This document shows positions 1 through 10,196 of a DNA stretch of 46,672 nucleotides, one piece after another. The notes beneath the pieces were generated by a model that was given only the letters and a program-made list of their open reading frames with translations, had not been told where the DNA came from and ran no database searches. The stretch comes from Priapulus caudatus. Taxonomy: Eukaryota > Priapulida > Priapulimorpha > Priapulimorphida > Priapulidae. The stretch is taken from contig NW_014578072.1 of NCBI RefSeq assembly GCF_000485595.1, positions 42,337 through 89,008 on the forward strand, given 5' to 3'. The translations under genes and the position numbers were made by a program. The stretch's first letter is position 1. Each line of letters opens with the position of its first letter.

Positions 1-926
1 CAGAGTTAGTGAATTTAACTCAGAGTTAACCTTAACTCAGGGTTAAAGTTAATCCACGACTGTGGAACCGGGTCCAGGAATGTAACGAATACAATGTAAT
101 ACTGTTGTTATATTAGGTGCGTTCACACTGGTGTGAATTAGCGGGCTGCAAAACCCGGTTTTTGCAGCCCGCTCGAAAAACTGAGCTTTTTACAAGTGTG
201 AACGCAATTAGCTCACTAAATCGCGCTCGAAATAGTGCGCTCCAAAGACCACTTCAGACTGCGCTAATTTGGAATCAGCGCGCTTATTTGCACCGCGGCG
301 TGATATTTGCACCGCGGCGATTAGCGAGATATTCGCCTGTGTGAACAACGACACAATTAGCTCACTATTATCTCCGCTATTAGCGGGTGAGCAGCGCAGT
401 TTTTCTTGTGTGTGAACGCGCCTATTTACTGGTGCTGCTTGTGGTGTTTACCACCTGCCACGGTAACGGTCTGCGCCATATTGAGGAGTCTCTGTGTTGG
501 ATATTGAGGTTGGATATAGATAATATAATAATATGGTTATCTATATTATTTCTATGGGACGGTGGTGGTCTGACGTCACACTGACGTACACTGACGTCAC
601 GCAATCAGTCAGGTTCATGGAAACATATATCCACCAATATGGTGCCATAACTCTAATCATAAAACCCAGGGACGAAACTATTACAATATAATTATTTTAC
701 TATACTTGTTGGTCCTGCTTTGCTGGCATACACGTACCCTGGGTTTTCTATACTCACCCTAGTATGTTAGCAGATGATGTCCTTAGCCCAGTCTACAATT
801 GCCTATTTACAGTTTATCGTGTGATTATATAGGAAGTGTCCTGACATAGCTTACTTACCATGTCCATGTTGGTCTTGCATGAGCGCCACTGAAAACATCT
901 ACTCTGCATCGTCTGAATTGTTGCAG
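1..926. other. upstream flank, probably an intron of GTF3C3
   Basis: No exon was found here. The first recognisable GTF3C3 exon starts at 927 after a TTGCAG acceptor and already encodes the middle of the protein, so this stretch is most likely intron. It holds a small inverted-repeat transposon (116-422), a run of GTTAA-type short repeats at 1-55, and two TGACGTCA motifs (571-578, 592-599). Nothing else was recognised. Confidence 0.55.
116..422. mobile_element. MITE with TA target duplication
   Basis: The ends are near-perfect inverted repeats: GGTGCGTTCACAC on the left and GTGTGAACGCGCC on the right (one mismatch when folded). Both ends are flanked by TA (114-115 and 423-424), the target duplication typical of Tc1/mariner-type elements. 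The element is 307 bp with no coding capacity. Internally it repeats AATTAGCTCACTA-like and CCGCGGCG-like subterminal motifs. Non-autonomous DNA transposon; superfamily assignment is an inference from the TA duplication. Confidence 0.8.
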
Positions 927-3900
927 CTATCAAGGGCGAGCCCCAGAATCCAGGACTGTTGTGGGAACGATGCAAGTGCTATGAAGCCCTGCATGAACAA
1001 AAGAGAGCATTGGAAGGTTACCTTGTGATCCTGAATTTACTAGAGCCATCTGATGGAGATAAATTCATGCATCTATCCAAAGACATTGCAAGGGTATGTA
1101 GATTTCTATTTCTATTTAAAGACATTGTAAATGTCTAAGGACATTATTTGTATATACAAAACACATTTGAATTCTGTTCGTTTGGTTCTCTCATATGGTT
1201 TTTATATATTATATTGAATGTTCATGTTCCAAACTATATATTTACATTAATAAAAATTTAAAGTTATTTATACATTTTATATCACAGATGTAGATACATA
1301 TTTTACTAGTTATACACACTATTGGGTCATGTGAAATTTATTTGAATAAATTATAATATAAATGAGTCGCATATGATTTCATAACACTATCTAACCATGT
1401 CAGCTCAACCTACATGTAAAACTTGCTGTCTGGGTAAATGAGGGTGATTCACCTTGTTATCCATTGTAGGCATACGAGTGCACCCTGCCATGTGTAGTCA
1501 GTCGGGTTTCCTTTCTCAATTATTTAATTAAAATGAGTACTTTACGAAAATAATCCAACTGTTACTTTAAATATTGAAAGTGAGCAGAAATAAGTTGAAA
1601 CACTAACAAGCTATTGTATAAAATCTAATTGCAATAATGAACACTTACATAACAAGTCGGGTGTTGTGTGTACAAAAAATCTGTTTGCATGTAATTATCT
1701 ATATTTGTGTAAAAATTCACAGGTTCATTCACAGGTTTCACAGGTTCAAGATTTGTACATTTCACCTATCAACATATTAGCCAGCGAGCCGTGCAGCCGT
1801 GATTTGCACGGTCAGTTTTGAAACTGTACGGCCAAAAATGTGTAGCACGGCCTAAAATTTTGATCTAAAGCCGTGTACATTTGTAAAATTGCACTCCCAA
1901 ATAATTTTTTTGCGCTCCCACGATACTCATTCCTGGCTAATACCCTGTCACCTATTCTACTTTGTTCACAGATTCAGCATGAGAGTGGTGATGTTCTACT
2001 GGCAATCGCTACTATGGAAGCTGCCTTTCAGGCTCATCCACTTTCTATAACCTCTGAAGGTTAGCTTATCATCATTAGTTTTATCAATGGTTATTATTAA
2101 CTTTTGTTATCATGTATCCGTTTTTGATTGGTCAGTTTGTTCTGTACAATGTTTGGCTCTGTGATAATGCCGTGGTTTCCTTCAGTGTCTGTTGCTTTGT
2201 TTATTACTAAAAGAACAAAAGCTATGTCGTTTAGATTTGGGATATAGGTTCACACTGACGCACATTTTTACTGAGATGCGATGATTAATTATACCATAAA
2301 ATATCTGCTTTTTGGAAACGTCTTTTGCAAGGTGCTACTTCTAAAACCAAACTGACGTTAGATTAATTTGTGACCCTGCTGTTTTTGAACTGGGGACTTT
2401 CCTTCGTTTCATTTTGTTTTTCATTGTTTCACAATGATCTGGTTTGTGTGTCGGATGAGCGAATTGTTTCTTCTTCCCGGTGTAGATATAAATCTTGCTC
2501 TGGAGCTGTACATCTCTCAGAAGCAGTTTCACAGTTCCCTGGACCTCATCTGCCGACACTGCGGGGTGAAGATCTTGTATAAGGTGCATGACGAGAAAGC
2601 ACCAGCAACAGACAGGCAAGAGACTTGCTCACTAGGAACCTAACTCTAAGCTTGCTTTATGTACTTGTCATGATAATCGTTGATGCACACAATTGAACCT
2701 GCAGTGCTGCTCTCTATAGTGGCCATGACAGGGAATAAAGTTTTAAGTAAATTAATTATTACTAATAACACATTTTGTGTGTAACATTACTGACTCTCCC
2801 AGGGTACTGCCGGAACGCACCCTGGGTATGGTCCGCTATACCGGAACCTACCCTGGTAACTATCTGATATGGTTAGGGTTAGGGTTAGAGAGTAGGCATA
2901 GGCGACTCCCTAGACTCGTTAGTGGAGTAGGCGAGGTACGGTCCGGCATATTAGATAGTACCAGGGTACGTTCCGGTATACCGGACCGTATCTAGGGTAC
3001 GTTCCGGCAGTACCCTGGGGGACATAGACCCTGTCAGCATTACTGACATTATGTTAAATGATATGAATTAATTCATGATTTGAATGATTAATTAGTATTT
3101 GAATCATATGAATTAAATTTACCTTGGTTGTTGTGATTAACTTCAAAATCTTGCTCCATTGTCTTTTTAGATATAATATTCCTGATGCCTTGCCGATAGA
3201 CCTGAGGATTAAACTTGTTGTGTGCCTGATTCACCTCAGTTATAATATAGCGCAGGTTTGTCACTGTTTATCTTCATTTATGTCCATCTGTCACATGGAA
3301 TCTTAAATGTTTATAATTTAAATTGAGTATCATTAAAAACAGGAATCCACTGTCATCTTTTATTATTTTATTAATTATATGCTTTAATTCAATTTACATG
3401 TTGTGCATTTTGCAGATGATCGTTCAGCCATTATTCCAAGAATCGCCAGAAGATATGGGCGATCTGTGTCTTGATGTAGCAGAGGCTTACATGGAGGTCG
3501 GCTCATACCAGGATGCGTTACCCATCCTTTCCACTCTCGTCAACTCGCACAGCTACAATCTGGTAATTAATGTGTTGCCACGTAGCTTTTCTTAGAACTT
3601 CTCTCTGTAATAGAGCTAGAGATGCACACATTTGCAATGCAGAGTTACTGGCATTGGAAATGATTACACAAAGTGTGTCAATGCACATGGAAAATCTGCA
3701 TCGAGGAAATTTCGCGCACTAGTGCTTTCGCAATGCACAAGGTACGAATAATTTTATCACGAATTCCTACAGGCGGCTGTCTGGCTGCGTTACGGCGAGT
3801 GTCTGAATGCACTGGGGCAGATGCAGAATGCAGTGCAGGCCTACAGACAGGTAGTGGACCTAGCTCCCTCTCACATGTCTGCCAGAATGACACTGTCCTC

Positions 3901-6900
3901 CCTGCAGCAGCAGCTGGGAAGACACGACGAAGCTTTGCTGGCTCTCACACACGGTATGCTCCGAAATTCGTTGTGAATCTATCAAAGAGAATTATAGGTA
4001 GGCAGTAAAGTAATTCTGCAAGAGAGGATTATGGGTAGCTCATAATGAATCTACCAAACAGAATTATGGGTACCTGATAGGAAATCTACCAGACAGAGTT
4101 TTTGGGTGCTGATAATGAATCTATCAGACAGAATTATGGATACCTGATAATGGACCTACCAGGCGTGTGGGATGCTAATAATAAATCTACCAGCAAGGAC
4201 GTTTGGTGGGTGATTGCTCATAGACATTACGTCTGCCTGTAGTTGAGCATGATGCCAGCGGTGAGGCTGTGGCTCCAGACCTGGCTCTGCTGCTGCAACG
4301 CTGCAACCTGCTCTACTCTCAGGCCAAGTGGCAAGAGTTTGTTCGCTGCAGCAAACATGCGCTGTCCAGTCAGTTCAAGGACGTCGTCCGGCCATCATAT
4401 CTTGGCGGTAGGTAGTGAAATCACTAGTGCTGAGGAGACCATATGCTTTGTGACCTTTGTATTAACTTTTTTATGAAAATTATGCAGGTAATCAATCCCT
4501 ACAGTTAATTAAATAATAGTGCTCTATATCCAATGATCTTCCTATGCCAGTCTACGTACAGTATTGGTACATCTACAGAACTCATAGATCTGCATTATAA
4601 TGTTAAGCTGAGAGCCACATTTTAAATTACAGGTCATTTTACAGGCTACTAGACGTATTTACTGCTTCATATGATTTTGATGATGATAATATGACATGGC
4701 TCCAAATGGTTCTAATGGCATTTCTTGGTTTTGCTAGTGATCATTAAGAATAGGAGCTTAAGGCACAGAAAGGAAGCACTGCGATACTTAGGGTGCAACA
4801 TGGAGTCGACATCAGAAGGTACGCACAAGCAAAACAAATTTTTTACAATGACGGTGTTGTATTTCTAAAGTAAAGACGGAAGAGCTGACGTGTAATATAT
4901 ATAATCTGAACAAAAGATTTATTCCACCACCACAGTCCAGCCTGCCACGTTGTAGAAATGCCACTGGCTTCAGGAAGTACATGGCAGCACCTATTGGACC
5001 TGTAATGTCTCATGTTACAATTATCTCACAGACGGTCTTTGTTGTTTGTGTTGTATGCGCGTGAACAGTATTGTAATTGTATGAATTGTCTTGTCATTAC
5101 TTCAGTGTTATGTACCTACTATTACCTTACACTATTGGTGTAACAGTGCGGCGCGTAGTGCGGCGCGTAGTAGCTTTTTCAAGATATTGTGTTTTTAGCT
5201 GTAGTGATACTGTATGGTACAGGCTTGTGTGAATTTTACTATTACAGGCTTGTTCACTAATGAAAAGTCGGCCTCCCCTGACGACATGTGGGATTTGTAT
5301 TGCAGGGTGAGTGTATGCAGTGATGTGAAGAGATGTGGCAATTCTTCACATATACAAAACTCGTGTACTCTGCCCCATATAATTCTACTTCAATTTAGTT
5401 TGTAACTTGTTTAATCAATGATATTCCACCTTATAGCTTGACAAACATTATATACCTATAAACATTTATCACCTATTCCTCGTACCGCCTCTGTTAATTT
5501 CGTAACAATGAGTTATTTCTCATCTATTCACCCTGTCATTCTATTACTTTAGTTGGTGTAACAACGCTTGTTCTTCACCGGTTACAGGTCTGTCACAAGA
5601 TGCATGAATTGGGGAAACATGCAGAGCTGGAGACGTTTACTATTGCAGCTCTCACTTCATCACAGTTCATGAACGACCCAGACAAAGCCAAGGTGTGCAA
5701 TTCTCCTGTACGAGCTTCAGTGGCCTTCAGTAGATTGCTAATAGAGTGCTGGTTATGATTATTTATACGGTATTAGTAGTATTACAGTTGTTCTATATTT
5801 CAGGAGGCAGAGTTTATGTGCCTGATGGCATGTTATATGAACAAGAACTTTGAGTTTGCATATAATATCATCAAGGAAATCTGTGTCAAGGTATTGTTAG
5901 ATGTTTGGAATGTGCACATTTCTCACTTGTACTTGTACCTCAATATAGTCAGTGAAATACCTTTTTTTCTGTATTCACTTATAAATTATAATTGGACACA
6001 ACATCTTTTGTTATTTAAATGGTCGATTATATTTGCAATGGAATAGGTCTTTCCTCTCTAATTTCACTTTGTGCGAGAAACGCTTCTAATGTCAATGTGA
6101 ACATTGAAATGATTAGCTTTCATGTGATGTTCATACGAGAAAGTTCTCGTCATTCCTCACTCTCTGCCATTCCTTCTGTTGCGTTGTAGGAGATGAAGAA
6201 TAATTCTGCGTGGAACCTACTATGTCAGATCATCACCTGGTCGGACGACATTCGACACAACCGCTTCTGCATGCGTCTGCTTATGAAGCAACCCGACCAT
6301 CTGCCTCTAGAAATGCTCAATGGACACAACTCTGTTGTCGCAGGCAGCTATAAGCATTCGCTCGGTAGGTTGTCTATCTATAAGGAGCAATAATTGATAA
6401 GCAAGCCATATCGTCGGGTACGTGCCGTAGCAGCATGGTGTCAGTTGGCTTCGTGTGATTGCTAAGTAAGCTTTCTGTCGGAGGATTTGTCAGGTAGCAA
6501 TAGTGTCGGTTAGCTTCAGGCATTCACTAGGTAAGCCTTTCATAAAGGGTGTGCATCGCATAACAGCATATCACTCAGCTGTAAGCATTTACTGTTTAGG
6601 GCTTAATTACTTCAGGGGATGTGCTTGATGGAAAAAAACAATGTGGAATAGTTATACTTGAAGTGATTAGCATGATTAATTACAATGGAAAACCAAACTT
6701 TGAACATGTTGCAGGTGAGTATGTTGCTGCTTTTAGACAAGCTCCGAAGGACCCACTCATAAGTCTTTGCATTGGGCTCACGTTTTTCCATCTGGCTTCG
6801 CAGAAATTTTCCTCAAAGAGACATTCTCTCGTTGTTCAGGTTAGTGATGTGTCTGAGTGCGTGCTTGCGTGCGTTCATGCTTCTGAGCACACGTGTGTTG

Positions 6901-9551
6901 GGTGTTAATGTGATAGTGTAGCTTGGTAATCCTCATAAGTATGGTGATACTAGTTGCTAAATTTGAGAACGATCAGCTTGATTTTAGCACTTGCAGGTAA
7001 TAGTACTAAGTACGATTTATTACTTTCATTTGTAGTCTTATGATATTGTTTTAGAATTATGATTGCACAATTGTGGCTAAACTAATAAATAAATCGGGGA
7101 ATAAATAATATGTTCTCCATGGGTAATAATAAAACTTTAAAACCTTAACAAACAGTTATAATTCATGTGATATGTATCATAATGTCTTTCAATCCATATT
7201 TCTCCTACAGGGTTGTTCATTCTTGAATCAGTATGTCGAGCTACGGGGCGAGTGTCAGGAGACTTTCTACAATCTGGGTAGAGCCATGCACCAGCTCGGT
7301 ACTTGCATTATATGTATATCTATATGTAGTCTCAGCCCTCGACACTAACGGTTGTCCGATTGCCCGGGACAAGTGAAAGTCTATGTCGGACAAGTTATTC
7401 TCTTGCCTAGTTGCCCGATCGGACAACTGAAAAGTTCTAGTTATTTAATATTCCTAACATCCTCTGACCCAGGGCGCTATCGCACTACATTCTCACTTCA
7501 AACGTTTTAAAAGGTCCTTGAAAAAAGCAGCCCGCAAAGTTAAATCTTTCCCGCGCCTATGTATAGGCGCATAGGGCGGTGCCTATCTCCGTTTCCGTAA
7601 CCCTGAGGCCCTGCATGCAGCTGCTTTCACAGTAAATGCTACAGTAGGGGGTTAGTCCACTGGTAGCACTGCGAGTTAACTTGCCACACCGGGTGTCATT
7701 ACCGCAATTACATGTTAGATTTACATCTGATCACATGAGGTACTTAATTAATCCTCATTAGTCTCACGTGACGATGTAATAAGTAATAGTAATATGAAGT
7801 AATAGGTCTTCCATCGATACCTCGTGATGTTAGGGCAAGGCCCGCAACGTCATGCCGTAAAACAACTCCCTTTATGCAGAAACCAAATCGTCAGCGTATA
7901 TATGCGCCAGATCCTAATACTATACCAGGAGCGAGAAGGAAATATGATTTGATGAAATATAATATGATAAATAACATTATTCATATTATTTGCATTACAT
8001 ACCTGGCTCTTTCAAGCGTCCATAGCCACGTCTCTGGGAAGAAGGTTCTTATGTCAGGCGTAGATGGCGCTTCTTGTGGGTCTTCAATAAACTCGTCTTT
8101 GGTTGTGGTAAATGAGCTGGACGTGGTAAATGAGCTGGTCGTGGGAAATGCGGTGCCCGTCGCAAAAGTAGGTTGCGGTGCAAAGCTAGTACGTCTATTA
8201 GACTCGAATCCTCCAAAAGATGTCGCAGTTAGCTGAGGACCTACAGAACAAACAAATGGAAAAGTATATTCTGGATTAATTACAGCCTCAAACGTTATTG
8301 AAATGACTGATTTAATGATATTATCAAGTGAAATCTCATTTAAATGTTTCCGATATTTTCTCACAAACACTTCGTCACATGTTGTCTATATGCTATATAT
8401 ACCGAAACGACGTAGGTAGATAAAGCGTGGCTCAGGCTTGCACGGTCTCGCATCAACGTTCATGTCTGACATGACCAATAATCCCAGATCCTGTGTAACA
8501 AAAAAAAGCGAGAGTAAATAGCAGTGACAGAATGACCGTGAATATAAACATTATATCGAGCAAATAATGTTCATTTGACCCGAGTTACTTGAGCATTAAT
8601 GAAAGTAAAACAATGATAATTTATTAAGAAATGTAGCAAGCAAATATTTGCATATTTGTGTCATGAATTTGATGTTATTGCGCACAAAGTAGTATATTGG
8701 GATAAGTAAGGCTTTGGTTAGCAGTGCACGATACGTATTTTTTAACAAGGGATATTATTAGACATGTTTATGATCATAGATATAGTTATCAACATAAATA
8801 CAATAATTATAGCTGCAGAGAAGACAACACCAGCTGTTGATGTGGAGCACGAACCTGGAATGCCTGCCTTGAGTCCACATAATCAGTGAAAAATTCGGAC
8901 AAGTAAAAATTGCTTCTTGTTGCCCGACAGGACAACCAGATCTGAAAATAAGCGTCGAGGCCTGAGTCTATACTGGCTCATGCTGTTAGCTTGGTAGTAC
9001 AGATGTGCAAACAATACAGACTTGTGTTAGAGAAACCTAACCTATAGGCAGCTGCCACCTGAGATTTAGGCAGTGATCTAGCTACAACTGAACTAATCAT
9101 AGAAATTACATCTAACACATGACTGTAATATATGTATCTTTTTCTAGGTCTGTTATATGCAGCTGTTTACTATTATAAAAGAGCATTAGCAGTTGGGCCA
9201 GCCATCAAAGAAGACCATCACCAGGTAACTACACCATTCGATGAAATTATCATTTGATATACATATTATTTATGTATCATGAATTCATGGATCTATTCAT
9301 ATTGTGTGCGTGCGTGCGTGCGTGCGAGCGTGCGTGCGTACGTGCATGCGTTCGTGTGTGTACGTGTGTGTACAAATTATATTAGCTTTTACGAAATTAG
9401 TGGTGCTGCACCTGGCTAAAAATAATCATTGTTATTTCAGGAACTGTTTGACCTGAAACGAGAAACTGCATTCAATCTGTCACTTATATACCAGCACAGT
9501 GGCAATAATGATCTGGCAAGAATGGTCTTAAATGAACACTGCATCGTTTGA
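927..9551 (+). CDS. GTF3C3: General transcription factor 3C polypeptide 3 (TFIIIC102), 3' part, 16 exons
   Basis: TPR-repeat subunit of TFIIIC, the RNA polymerase III factor that binds the internal promoters of tRNA genes; nuclear. Exons: 927-1093, 1972-2059, 2486-2615, 3171-3255, 3416-3562, 3773-3953, 4243-4407, 4738-4818, 5248-5306, 5588-5692, 5804-5890, 6190-6364, 6715-6839, 7211-7298, 9148-9224, 9441-9551 (stop TGA at 9549). All phases join into about 622 codons with no internal stop. Family signatures recalled from the vertebrate protein are present: WERCKCYEAL and LNLLEPSDGDKFM (exon 1), PEDMGDLCLDVAEAYMEVG (exon 5), QVVDLAPSHMSARMTLSSLQ (exon 6), RHNRFCMRLLMKQP (exon 12), LCIGLTFFHLASQKF (exon 13), and the C-terminus ETAFNLSLIYQHSGN (exon 16). 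About 250 N-terminal residues lie before the window. Intron 3 uses a GC donor. Intron 14 hosts a transposon with A2M sequence. Confidence 0.95.
2616..3170 (+). other. GTF3C3 intron 3, GC-AG type
   Basis: Using the nearby GT (2584) would put exon 4 out of frame and straight into a stop. The phase is restored only if exon 3 runs to 2615 and splices at GCAAG. That gives ...ATD-RYNIPDALPIDLRIKL, matching the family's IPDGVPIDI region. The intron also contains a small transposon at 2795-3037. Confidence 0.75.
2795..3037. mobile_element. MITE with CCCAGGGTACTGCCGG ends and TTAGGG-like core
   Basis: Outer inverted repeats read CCCAGGGTACTGCCGGAACG at 2798 and its exact complement ending at 3018. 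Further palindromic GGTACGTTCCGGTATACCGG-type motifs lie inside. A direct repeat CATTACTGAC flanks the unit (2785-2794 and 3038-3047), a likely target duplication. The core has GGTTAGGGTTAGGGTTAG at about 2871-2888. A second copy lies at 45939-46229. No coding capacity. Confidence 0.75.
3970..4200. repeat. degenerate minisatellite in GTF3C3 intron 6
   Basis: About four to five imperfect units of roughly 45-60 bp, each with a GAATCTACCA(G/A)ACAGAATTATGGGT-like core followed by an ACCTGATAAT-like segment. It lies wholly in the intron. Confidence 0.65.
6330..6602 (+). repeat. tandem decayed copies of the exon 12 / 5' splice-site segment of GTF3C3
   Basis: The end of exon 12 (...GGCAGCTATAAGCATTCGCTCG followed by GTAGGT) is echoed downstream. 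AGCTTCAGGCATTCACTA precedes GTAAGCC at 6531, a looser copy precedes GTAAGC at 6466, and a third weaker copy (AGCTGTAAGCATTTACTG) ends near 6600. Spacing is about 65-70 bp between the last copies. Each of the first two copies keeps a strong donor-like GTAAG. Interpreted as tandem duplication of an exon-intron boundary followed by decay. Confidence 0.5.
8003..8240 (-). pseudogene. captured A2M bait-region exon (exon 19 homologue), open and spliceable
   Basis: The minus strand shows acceptor TTCTGTAG, an open 238-nt exon and donor GTATGT, the same phases as exon 19 of A2M-b. The conserved 3' part reads [17 protein letters not shown], the hallmark sequence after the A2M bait. The 5' part (PQLTATSFGGFESNRRTSF, then repeated SFTT-type units) is a bait sequence distinct from A2M-b and, at its start, also from A2M-a. 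No stop or frameshift is present, unlike the matching exon in A2M-a. On its own it has no promoter or start codon, so it is listed as a fragment. Confidence 0.85.
8403..8490 (-). pseudogene. captured A2M exon 18 homologue
   Basis: Acceptor GTTACACAG, then a frame reading [17 protein letters not shown] followed by KPEPRFIYLRRF and donor GTATAT: 88 nt, phase-compatible with the bait exon at 8003-8240. The cysteine-ended first half is conserved with A2M-b exon 18; the second half, the start of the bait, is unrelated. The A2M-a counterpart (17103-17190) has two one-base indels that this copy lacks. Confidence 0.8.
8855..8888 (-). pseudogene. captured 3' end of A2M exon 17
   Basis: Only the last 34 nt of exon 17 (encoding roughly [10 protein letters not shown]) with its GTTCGT donor are present. 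Homology to A2M-a stops at 8888 inside the exon, where the element's own sequence (GGACAAG...GACAACC) begins. A breakpoint inside an exon is expected for random capture of genomic DNA. Confidence 0.75.
9304..9372. repeat. (GTGC)n microsatellite
   Basis: Imperfect GTGC/GTGCGA repeats in GTF3C3 intron 15. The same motif recurs at 11383-11412, 32386-32470 and, as CACG, at 39509-39560. Confidence 0.9.
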
Positions 9552-9865
9552 CAATATTCAGATCATCAACAATCTCAGGTGTATGATGCAGGTGCCAATT
9601 ATGTCATCCTCTCACATTGTATCATATTGTGCTTTTTTCTTGTGAAATCATTTACTGTGATTTTGACTTAGAAAGTTAAAATCTGTGTGTTATCCAAAAT
9701 CAGTGTGTAAGAATAGCAGAGTAAACGTTGCATATATGATATGCATGTCTTATACATTTATACGAAATTGTTAGTCATTTCAAGTCAGAACACCAACACA
9801 TTTACTGTCTTACGTATTCATGATAAAATACAGTATTACAAGAATGACTAGCCATCAAGTTTTTT

Positions 9866-9871
9866 AATAAA
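9866..9871 (+). terminator. GTF3C3 polyadenylation signal
   Basis: AATAAA 315 bp after the stop codon. It is the first canonical hexamer downstream on the plus strand that I noticed. Confidence 0.5.
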
Positions 9872-9964
9872 AATATTTGTATACATATAATTACACGAGT
9901 ACGTGTCCGTAAAAATACATATATTGTACTGCATGCATAAGGGCAGTACACATTTAGATAATTG

Positions 9965-9970
9965 TTTATT
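9965..9970 (-). terminator. A2M-a polyadenylation signal
   Basis: TTTATT on the plus strand (AATAAA on minus), about 230 bp past the A2M-a stop. It faces the GTF3C3 signal about 95 bp away, so the two transcripts converge and may overlap. Confidence 0.45.
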
Positions 9971-10196
9971 AATAATTATTTCTTAAAACATTAATTTGTA
10001 ATGTGAAAACGATGAATAATAATATTAAGATGACGCATGTGTTTTGTGAATCTCTGTGAATACAGCTGATAAGGATATTAGCCAAAAAGCAGTCAGTGGT
10101 ACGATGTCTACTACGTCAAAGCTTTTCCCAAATAATTGTTAATATTCAAGTAAGTCGATAGCCATTCCTGCTGGTTGGAATTGCTCGCTCAGTTGC

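Larger units (their letters stand above)
7333..8964. mobile_element. hAT-like inverted-repeat element carrying an A2M gene fragment
   Basis: The left end CAGCCCTCGACACTAACGG and right end ...AGCGTCGAGGCCTG form inverted repeats, and both continue inward into GGTTGTCC and TTGCCCG-type motifs in opposite orientation. The flanks carry an identical AGTCT (7328-7332 and 8965-8969), a possible 5-bp target duplication; hAT elements normally make 8 bp, so the superfamily is uncertain. Only about 200 bp on the left and 76 bp on the right belong to the element. The 7536-8888 interior is a near copy of 16262-17591 in A2M-a, containing bait exon 19, exon 18, part of exon 17 and the intervening introns. 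It lies in GTF3C3 intron 14, antisense to that gene. Confidence 0.7.

Noticed and set aside
116-344. 75-residue open frame starting at 117
   Set aside because: It lies inside the MITE at 116-422 and matches no protein pattern.
571-599. Two TGACGTCA motifs as cAMP-response promoter
   Set aside because: They lie in what appears to be an intron of GTF3C3 with no nearby start site; a short tandem duplication explains them.
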